Shown: in pieces, positions 56,805 to 64,000 of the stretch
Layout: the number at the start of each line of letters is the position of its first letter
How positions within the stretch are numbered: the stretch's first letter is position 1
Source of the DNA: Paracoccus solventivorans
GTDB lineage: Bacteria; Pseudomonadota; Alphaproteobacteria; Rhodobacterales; Rhodobacteraceae
Length of the DNA stretch: 64,000 bases
Reading direction: 5' to 3'
Assembly: GCF_900142875.1 (NCBI RefSeq)
Contig: NZ_FRCK01000004.1
Span: 1 to 64,000, forward strand
Translations under genes and position numbers: made by a program
Notes under the pieces: model-generated
What the model was told of the DNA's origin: nothing
The model's database searches: none
What the model saw: the letters and a program-made list of their open reading frames with translations, nothing else

Positions 56805-57809
56805 ATGACAGCAGCCGAGGATATCGGTCTGGCCGATCTGGCCACGCAGCCCGAGGTGGCCGAGGTGATCCGCACCCTGGCCCGCGTGGCCCGCGAGCTG
56901 TCGCGCCGCATCGCCCGCGGCCCGCTGGAACGCCACGGCGCCACCGTCGGCGAAAACAGCGACGGCGACAGCCAGAAGGCGCTGGACCTGATCGCCGACC
57001 GCGCGGTGTTCGCGGCGCTGCAGGGCGCGCCGGTGCGCTGGTATGCCTCCGAGGAACGCGACGAGGTGGTGCCCCTGACCCCGGGCGCGCCGCTGGCGCT
57101 GGCGATCGACCCGCTGGACGGGTCCTCGAACATCGACGTCAACATGTCGATCGGCACCATCTTTTCCATCCTGCCGGCGCAGGACGATCCGCTGGCCTCG
57201 TTCCTGCGCCCGGGGCGCGAGCAGCTGGCGGCGGGCTATGTGATCTACGGGCCGCAGACCGCGCTGGTGCTGACGCTGGGCCGGGGCACCGCGCTGTGGG
57301 TGCTGGACCCGGAAACCGGGCGGTTCGAGCCGGCGGGGCCGCTGGCGATCCCGCAACGGTCGAACGAATTCGCGATCAACGTCTCGAACTATCGGCACTG
57401 GGCGCCGCCGGTGCGGGCCTATATCGACGACTGCCTGGCAGGAGAAACCGGGCCGCGCGACAAGAACTTCAACATGCGCTGGGTGGCCTCGCTGGTGGCG
57501 GAAACCCATCGCATCATCACCCGCGGCGGCATCTTCCTGTATCCGGCCGACGCGCGGCGCGGCTACGACCACGGCCGGCTGCGCCATGTCTATGAATGCG
57601 CGCCCATCGCGCTGCTGGTGGAACAGGCGGGGGGTGCGGCCACCGACGGCTGCGACCCGATCCTCGACCTTGTGCCGCAGGCGCTGCACGAACGCACGCC
57701 GCTGGTTTTCGGCACCCCCGTCAAGGTGCATCGCGTCGCCGCCTATCACGACCTTCCGCACGAGGAAGTCGCCGCCCTTTTCGGCCAACGCGGCCTCTTC
57801 CGGCAGTAG
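56805..57809 (+). CDS. cbbF: Fructose-1,6/sedoheptulose-1,7-bisphosphatase, class I
   Basis: Calvin-cycle phosphatase making fructose 6-phosphate and sedoheptulose 7-phosphate. The 334-residue protein has the Li-sensitive phosphatase motif [20 protein letters not shown] (Asp102-Asn109) and the metal/substrate block [20 protein letters not shown] with [37 protein letters not shown] near residue 50 marks class I. First gene of the cbb operon; the next gene follows in six bases. Confidence 0.96.
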   Translation: MTAAEDIGLADLATQPEVAEVIRTLARVARELSRRIARGPLERHGATVGENSDGDSQKALDLIADRAVFAALQGAPVRWYASEERDEVVPLTPGAPLALAIDPLDGSSNIDVNMSIGTIFSILPAQDDPLASFLRPGREQLAAGYVIYGPQTALVLTLGRGTALWVLDPETGRFEPAGPLAIPQRSNEFAINVSNYRHWAPPVRAYIDDCLAGETGPRDKNFNMRWVASLVAETHRIITRGGIFLYPADARRGYDHGRLRHVYECAPIALLVEQAGGAATDGCDPILDLVPQALHERTPLVFGTPVKVHRVAAYHDLPHEEVAALFGQRGLFRQ

Positions 57810-57815
57810 GATCCC

Positions 57816-58688
57816 ATGAGCAAGAAGCATCCCATCATCTCGGTCACCGGCAGTTCCGGCGCGGGCACCAGCACCGTCAAGGCCACCTTCGACCAGATCT
57901 TCCGGCGCGAGGGCATCCGCGCCGTCTCGATCGAGGGCGACGCCTTCCACCGCTACGACCGCGCCGCGATGAAGGACGAGCTGGCGCGGCGCACCGCCGC
58001 CGGGGACAACACCTTCAGCCATTTTTCCATCGACGCCAACGAGCTGGAAAGGCTGGAGGACATCTTCCGCATCTACGGCGAAACCGGCCGCGGCCAGACC
58101 CGCCACTATGTCCACGACGACCGCGAATCGGAACGCTGGGGCGCGGCGCCCGGCAGCTTCACGCCCTGGGCCGATTTCGAGGACGGCAGCGACCTGCTGT
58201 TCTACGAAGGGCTGCACGGCGCGGTGAAAACCCCCGCCATCGACATCGCCCGGCACGCGGATCTGAAGATCGGGGTGGTGCCGGTCATTAACCTGGAATG
58301 GATCCAGAAGATCCACCGCGACAAGGCCAGCCGCGGCTATTCGACCGAGGCGGTGACCGATGTGATCCTGCGGCGGATGCACGATTATGTGCATGTGATC
58401 ACACCCCAGTTCACCCAGACCGACATCAATTTCCAGCGGGTGCCGGTGGTCGACACCTCGAACCCGTTCATCGCGCGCTGGATCCCGACCCCGGACGAAA
58501 GCCTGGTGGTGATCCGCTTCAAAAACCCGCGGGGGATCGACTTCGCCTATCTGACCCAGATGATCCAGGGCTCGTGGATGAGCCGGGCGAACTCGATCGT
58601 CATTCCGGGGCCCAAGATGGACCTGGCAATGCAGCTGATCCTGACGCCGATGGTCCAGCGCCTTGTCGAAACCGCGCGGAGGGCCTGA
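57816..58688 (+). CDS. cbbP: Phosphoribulokinase
   Basis: Phosphorylates ribulose 5-phosphate to RuBP with ATP. The 290-residue bacterial (octameric) form has the P-loop VTGSSGAGTSTV (10-21), IRAVSIEGDAFHRYDRAAMK with the catalytic Asp/His region, and HYVHDDRESERWGAAPGSFT. It lacks the Cys pair that light-regulates plant enzymes. It overlaps neither neighbour but is 3-6 bases from each. Confidence 0.97.
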   Translation: MSKKHPIISVTGSSGAGTSTVKATFDQIFRREGIRAVSIEGDAFHRYDRAAMKDELARRTAAGDNTFSHFSIDANELERLEDIFRIYGETGRGQTRHYVHDDRESERWGAAPGSFTPWADFEDGSDLLFYEGLHGAVKTPAIDIARHADLKIGVVPVINLEWIQKIHRDKASRGYSTEAVTDVILRRMHDYVHVITPQFTQTDINFQRVPVVDTSNPFIARWIPTPDESLVVIRFKNPRGIDFAYLTQMIQGSWMSRANSIVIPGPKMDLAMQLILTPMVQRLVETARRA

Positions 58689-58691
58689 GCC

Positions 58692-60680
58692 ATGAACGCA
58701 CCCACCAGTTTCGAAGCCACCACCCGCGCGATGGCGAACGCGATCCGGGCGCTGACCATGGACGCGGTGCAGGCTGCGAACTCGGGGCATCCGGGGATGC
58801 CGATGGGCATGGCGGATGTGGCGGCAGTGCTGTTCCGGCGCTTCGTGACGCTGGACCCCGCCGATCCGCAATGGCCCGACCGCGACCGTTTCGTGCTGTC
58901 GGCGGGGCATGGCTCGATGCTGCTTTACGCGGTCAACCACCTGCTGGGCTATGCCGACATGCCGGCCGAGGAGCTCAAGCGCTTCCGCCAGCTGGGCGCG
59001 CGCACCGCCGGGCATCCCGAATACGGCCATGCCGCGGGGGTCGAGGTCACCACCGGGCCGCTGGGCCAGGGGCTGGCCACGGCCGTCGGCATGGCGCTGG
59101 CGGAACGCATGGCGAATGCCCGCTGGGGCGACGCGCTGGTCGATCACCGGACCTGGGTCATCGCCGGCGACGGCTGCCTGATGGAGGGGATCAGCCACGA
59201 GGCCATCGACCTGGCCGGGCATCTGGGGCTGGGCCGGCTGGTGGTGCTGTGGGACGACAACCGCATCACCATCGACGGCGGCACCGAGCTGTCCACCTCG
59301 ACCGACCAGATGGCGCGGTTCGCGGCCGCGGGCTGGCATACGGTGGCCTGCGACGCCCACGACCCGGGCGGCATCGCCGCGGCGATCCAGGCGGCGCAGG
59401 AGGACCCGCGCCCGTCGCTGGTCGCCTGCCGCTCGGTCATCGGCTGGGGGGCGCCGAACAAGCAGGGCAGCCCCGATTGCCACGGCGCGCCGCTGGGAGC
59501 CGAGGAAATCGCCGCCGCCCGCGCGCATCTTGAATGGCCGCACGCGCCGTTCGAGATCGACCCCGCCGTGCGCGACGCCTGGCAGGCGATCGCGCGCCGC
59601 GGTGCGCAGGCCCGCGCGGCATGGCAGGCGCGCCACGCCGCCCACCCCGACCGGGAGGGCTTCGACGAGGCGCAGTCCCGCGGCGGGCTTGAGGTGCTGG
59701 ACGCCGCCATGGCCCGGCACAAGGCGCGGCTGCTGGCCGACCGCCCCAGCATCGCCACCCGCAAGGCGTCGGAGCTGGCGCTGGCGGTGGTCAACGCGGC
59801 GCTGCCCGACACGGTGGGCGGCTCGGCCGACCTGACCGGCTCGAACCTGACGCGCAGCGCGGGGATGCGACTAGTGACGCGGGCGGATTACGGTGGGCGT
59901 TATATCCATTACGGCATCCGCGAACACGGGATGGCCGCTGCGATGAACGGCATCGCGCTGCATGGCGGCTTCCGCCCCTATGGCGGGACCTTCCTGGCCT
60001 TTGCCGATTATTCGCGTCCGGCGATCCGGCTGGCGGCGCTGATGGGGGTGCCGGTCACCCATGTGATGACCCACGACTCCATCGGGCTGGGCGAGGATGG
60101 CCCGACCCACCAGCCGGTCGAGCATCTCGCCTCGCTGCGGGCAATCCCGAACCTGACGGTAATCCGCCCCGCCGATGCGGTGGAAACCGCGGAAAGCTGG
60201 GAAATCGCCATGGAAGCCACCGATGGCCCGGTGCTGCTGGCGCTGTCGCGGCAGAACCTGCCCACGCTGCGCGACCGGGCCGACCGCAACCTGACGGCGC
60301 TTGGGGCCTATTGTCTCCGCGACCCCGGCGACCGTCAGGCCACGCTGATCGCCACCGGGTCCGAGGTGGAAATCGCGCTGGCCGCCGCCGATCTGCTGGC
60401 CGAACAGGGCATCATCGCCGCCGTGGTCAGCGCCCCCAGCTTCGAGCTGTTCGCGGCCCAGCCCGCGGATTACCGCGCCGCGGTGCTGGGCGATGCCCCG
60501 CGCGTGGGCGTTGAGGCCGCGATCCGGCAGGGCTGGGACGGGGCGATCCTGCGCACCACCGACGGCTTTGTCGGCATGACCGGCTTTGGCGCCTCGGCCC
60601 CCGCCCCCGATCTTTACCGGCATTTCGGGATCACGGTCGAGGCCGTGGCAGATGCCGCCCGCAACCTCATCACGGAGTGA
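58692..60680 (+). CDS. cbbT: Transketolase
   Basis: TPP enzyme transferring two-carbon units between sugar phosphates in RuBP regeneration. The 662-residue protein has the N-terminal [20 protein letters not shown], the TPP motif [20 protein letters not shown], the second-domain [20 protein letters not shown] and [20 protein letters not shown] (substrate phosphate-binding). Full length. Position between cbbP and cbbA marks it as the Calvin-cycle copy; another tktA may exist elsewhere. Confidence 0.97.
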   Translation: MNAPTSFEATTRAMANAIRALTMDAVQAANSGHPGMPMGMADVAAVLFRRFVTLDPADPQWPDRDRFVLSAGHGSMLLYAVNHLLGYADMPAEELKRFRQLGARTAGHPEYGHAAGVEVTTGPLGQGLATAVGMALAERMANARWGDALVDHRTWVIAGDGCLMEGISHEAIDLAGHLGLGRLVVLWDDNRITIDGGTELSTSTDQMARFAAAGWHTVACDAHDPGGIAAAIQAAQEDPRPSLVACRSVIGWGAPNKQGSPDCHGAPLGAEEIAAARAHLEWPHAPFEIDPAVRDAWQAIARRGAQARAAWQARHAAHPDREGFDEAQSRGGLEVLDAAMARHKARLLADRPSIATRKASELALAVVNAALPDTVGGSADLTGSNLTRSAGMRLVTRADYGGRYIHYGIREHGMAAAMNGIALHGGFRPYGGTFLAFADYSRPAIRLAALMGVPVTHVMTHDSIGLGEDGPTHQPVEHLASLRAIPNLTVIRPADAVETAESWEIAMEATDGPVLLALSRQNLPTLRDRADRNLTALGAYCLRDPGDRQATLIATGSEVEIALAAADLLAEQGIIAAVVSAPSFELFAAQPADYRAAVLGDAPRVGVEAAIRQGWDGAILRTTDGFVGMTGFGASAPAPDLYRHFGITVEAVADAARNLITE

Positions 60681-60683
60681 CCC

Positions 60684-61763
60684 ATGGCCCTTATCACGCT
60701 GCGACAGCTGCTGGACCACGCCGCCGAACATGGCTACGGCGTCCCCGCCTTCAACATCAACAACATGGAACAGGGGCTCGCCATCGTGAAGGCGGCGGCC
60801 CAGACCGACGCGCCGGTGATCCTGCAGGCCAGCCGCGGCGCGCGCAGCTACGCCGGCGACATCATGCTGCGCCACATGGTGCAGGCGCTGGCCGAGATGA
60901 ACCCGACCGTCCCGATCTGCCTGCATCAGGACCACGGCAACAACCTGGCCACCTGCATGTCCGCGATCCGCCACGGCTTTACCAGCGTGATGATGGACGG
61001 ATCGCTGCACGAGGACATGAAGACCCCCGCCGACTATGACTATAACGTCGCGGTGACCGCCCGGGTGGCCGAGGCCGCCCACGCCGTCGGCGCCTCGGTC
61101 GAGGGCGAGCTGGGGGTGCTGGGCAGCCTCGAAACCGGCGAAGCCGCGGCCGAGGACGGCTCGGGCGCCGAGGGCAAGCTGGACGAAAGCCAGCTGCTGA
61201 CCGACCCCGATCAGGCGGTGGATTTCGTCATGCGGACGAAATGCGACGCGCTGGCGATTGCCTGCGGCACCTCGCACGGCGCCTACAAGTTCACTCGCCA
61301 GCCTGACGGCGAGATCCTGGCGATGCATGTGATCGAGGCGATCCACCAGCGCCTGCCCGGCACGCATCTGGTGATGCACGGCTCATCCTCGGTCCCGCAG
61401 TATCTGCAGGATCTGATCAACCAGAACGGCGGCGAGATGCCCCAGACCTGGGGCGTCCCGGTCGAAGAGATCGAGCGCGGCATCCGCATGGGCGTGCGCA
61501 AGGTCAACATCGACACCGACTGCCGCATGGCGATGACCGGCCAGTTCCGCCGCATCGCCCGCGAGAACCCGGCCGAGTTCGACCCGCGCAAGTTCCTGAT
61601 CCCGGCGATGGACGAGCTGACCGCCCTGTGCCGCGACCGCTTCGAGCGCTTCGGCACCGCCGGCCACGCCAGCCGCATCAAGGTCATCCCGATGGACGAA
61701 ATGGCGAAACGCTATGCCGCGGGGACGCTGAACCCCGCCAACGCGGCGGCGAAAGCCGCCTGA
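60684..61763 (+). CDS. cbbA: Class II fructose-bisphosphate aldolase
   Basis: Zinc-dependent aldolase condensing dihydroxyacetone phosphate with glyceraldehyde 3-phosphate or erythrose 4-phosphate. The 359-residue protein has [17 protein letters not shown], the zinc-binding [34 protein letters not shown] and [19 protein letters not shown], the calvin-cycle CbbA subtype. A 48-base gap to cbbL carries a strong ribosome site (GGGGAGGAAA). Confidence 0.97.
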   Translation: MALITLRQLLDHAAEHGYGVPAFNINNMEQGLAIVKAAAQTDAPVILQASRGARSYAGDIMLRHMVQALAEMNPTVPICLHQDHGNNLATCMSAIRHGFTSVMMDGSLHEDMKTPADYDYNVAVTARVAEAAHAVGASVEGELGVLGSLETGEAAAEDGSGAEGKLDESQLLTDPDQAVDFVMRTKCDALAIACGTSHGAYKFTRQPDGEILAMHVIEAIHQRLPGTHLVMHGSSSVPQYLQDLINQNGGEMPQTWGVPVEEIERGIRMGVRKVNIDTDCRMAMTGQFRRIARENPAEFDPRKFLIPAMDELTALCRDRFERFGTAGHASRIKVIPMDEMAKRYAAGTLNPANAAAKAA

Positions 61764-63275
<1,512 letters not shown>

Positions 63276-63285
63276 GGAGGATCAG

Positions 63286-63675
63286 ATGCGCATCACCCAG
63301 GGCTGCTTCAGCTTCCTGCCCGACCTGACCGATGAGGAGATCAGCGCCCAGGTCGAATACTGCCTTGCCCGCGACTGGGCCATCGGCATCGAATACACCG
63401 ACGAGCCGCACCCGCGGAACACCTTCTGGGAGATGTGGGGCAACCCCATGTTCGACCTGAAGGACGCCAAGGGCGTGATGATGGAGCTGGAGGACTGCCG
63501 CAAGGCCAACCCCGACAGCTATATCCGCATGAACGCCTTCGACAACGCCCGCGGGCTGGAAACGGTGACGATGAGCTTCATCGTCCACCGCCCGGCGGTC
63601 GAGCCGCGGATCATCATGCGCCGGACCGAGGTGGACGGGCGCTCGATCCGCTACACCCATGAGGTGGCGCGCTAG
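63286..63675 (+). CDS. cbbS: RuBisCO small subunit, red type
   Basis: A 129-residue small subunit that caps the L8S8 holoenzyme. MRITQGCFSFLPDLTDEEIS and the YTDEPHPRNTFWEMWGNPMF block are typical. The C-terminal extension from about residue 100 (VHRPAVEPRIIMRRTEVDGR and on) forms the red-type hairpin that lines the central channel. AGGAGGA precedes the ATG. It is 11 bases after cbbL. Confidence 0.97.
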   Translation: MRITQGCFSFLPDLTDEEISAQVEYCLARDWAIGIEYTDEPHPRNTFWEMWGNPMFDLKDAKGVMMELEDCRKANPDSYIRMNAFDNARGLETVTMSFIVHRPAVEPRIIMRRTEVDGRSIRYTHEVAR

Positions 63676-63689
63676 GCGGCGCGGTCGCA

Positions 63690-63742
63690 CCGGGGGCTTC
63701 GCGCCCCCGGGCCCCCGCGGGATATTTTCATGATGAAGATGG
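63690..63742. repeat. GC-hairpin plus GATATTT element between cbbS and cbbX
   Basis: Stem CCGGGGGC..GCCCCCGG (loop TTCGC), then GCCCCCGCGG and GATATTTTCATGATGAAGAT. The plan matches the elements at 16443 and 24068 and within rsmB. It lies in an operon, where it could lower cbbX expression relative to the structural genes; its purine tail carries the GGAG used to start cbbX. Confidence 0.65.
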
Positions 63743-63750
63743 AGCCAGCG

Positions 63751-64000
63751 ATGGACGAGGTAGCGCCTGTAAGCATCGACCTGCGGGCCGAGTATGAAGA
63801 ATCCGGCGTGCGCGAGGTCCTGGACGAGCTGGACCGCGAGCTGATCGGGCTGGCCCCGGTCAAGAGCCGCATCCGCGAGACCGCGGCGCTGCTGCTGGTG
63901 GACCGCGCCCGCGCCCGGCTGGGGCTGAGCCACGACACCCCCACCCTGCACATGAGCTTCACCGGCAACCCCGGCACCGGCAAGACCACCGTCGCGCAGA
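63751..64000 (+). CDS. cbbX: RuBisCO activase CbbX (partial, cut by window end)
   Basis: AAA+ ATPase that remodels inhibited red-type RuBisCO by pulling on the CbbL C-terminus. Only the first 83 residues are in the window: [20 protein letters not shown] followed by [17 protein letters not shown], the CbbX family start, and the Walker A motif [13 protein letters not shown] (about 71-83). I start at the ATG at 63751, six bases after GGAG; in-frame ATGs at 63730, 63733 and 63739 overlap the repeat element. Continues beyond 64000. Confidence 0.93.
   Translation, partial: MDEVAPVSIDLRAEYEESGVREVLDELDRELIGLAPVKSRIRETAALLLVDRARARLGLSHDTPTLHMSFTGNPGTGKTTVAQ

Noticed and set aside
55353..59720. Minus-strand frame of about 1,450 codons crossing cbbR and opposite cbbF, cbbP and cbbT
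   Set aside because: It runs out of frame through cbbR and antisense to three sure genes; the tail crosses the C-rich intergenic tract.

Overview
The window is GC-rich (about 70% by eye) chromosomal DNA of an alphaproteobacterium. The best guess is a member of the Rhodobacteraceae close to Paracoccus. The grounds are gene content and order: a red-type (form IC) RuBisCO operon cbbR-cbbFPTALSX, an HDAC-like gene/xseB/ispA/dxs block, a TAXI-type TRAP transporter, an AB-fused Mrp (Pha) antiporter and Rhodobacteraceae-style small proteins such as the SdhAF4 homologue and an HU variant. Genus and species cannot be fixed from the sequence alone.

Layout. 1-9,600: periplasmic methionine-sulfoxide repair (msrP, msrQ), a secreted DUF302 protein, a lower-GC hexapeptide acetyltransferase with a DoxX-like remnant, clpB, pyrF, and a coupled SPFH/NfeD/Nudix group behind an N-formylglutamate amidohydrolase-like gene. 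9,645-11,800: tRNA-Val, rpmJ and a secreted protein with four peptidoglycan-binding repeats; the tail of that gene is tandemly duplicated. 11,800-20,400: a minus-strand operon in which two acyl/aryl-CoA ligases flank a complete LIV-type ABC importer, suggesting uptake and CoA activation of an unidentified carboxylic acid. 20,500-27,300: a periplasmic DsrE-family protein, a soluble hybrid histidine kinase with its response regulator, and a TAXI TRAP transporter. 27,400-41,500: housekeeping genes (rsmB, sdhAF4-like, dadA, dapB, rbfA, truB, hup, amn), an MFS carrier, small redox enzymes, a VIT1-type metal carrier and a low-GC Mrr-like nuclease directly behind dxs. 41,459-47,900: the isoprenoid block, mtaB, dapF and tRNA-Lys. 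48,000-55,300: a DsbA-like oxidoreductase and the six-gene Mrp operon. 55,700-64,000: the Calvin-cycle operon with divergent cbbR, cut by the window edge inside cbbX.

The cbb genes form a working set. FBPase, phosphoribulokinase, transketolase and aldolase regenerate RuBP, CbbL/CbbS fix CO2, CbbX reactivates red-type RuBisCO, and CbbR controls the operon from an AT-rich intergenic region.

The most unusual structural signal is a set of dispersed intergenic elements ending in G(G/A)TATTT followed by a purine-rich tail. Three copies are near-perfect 22-bp-arm palindromes, one is a half copy, three are GC hairpins with a GATATTT tail, and one lies in frame inside rsmB, where it encodes about 23 residues of a low-complexity N-terminal extension. 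I saw no CRISPR array, prophage, complete insertion sequence or obviously new multigene defence system. The ligase/ABC operon and the repeat family are the least explained parts.
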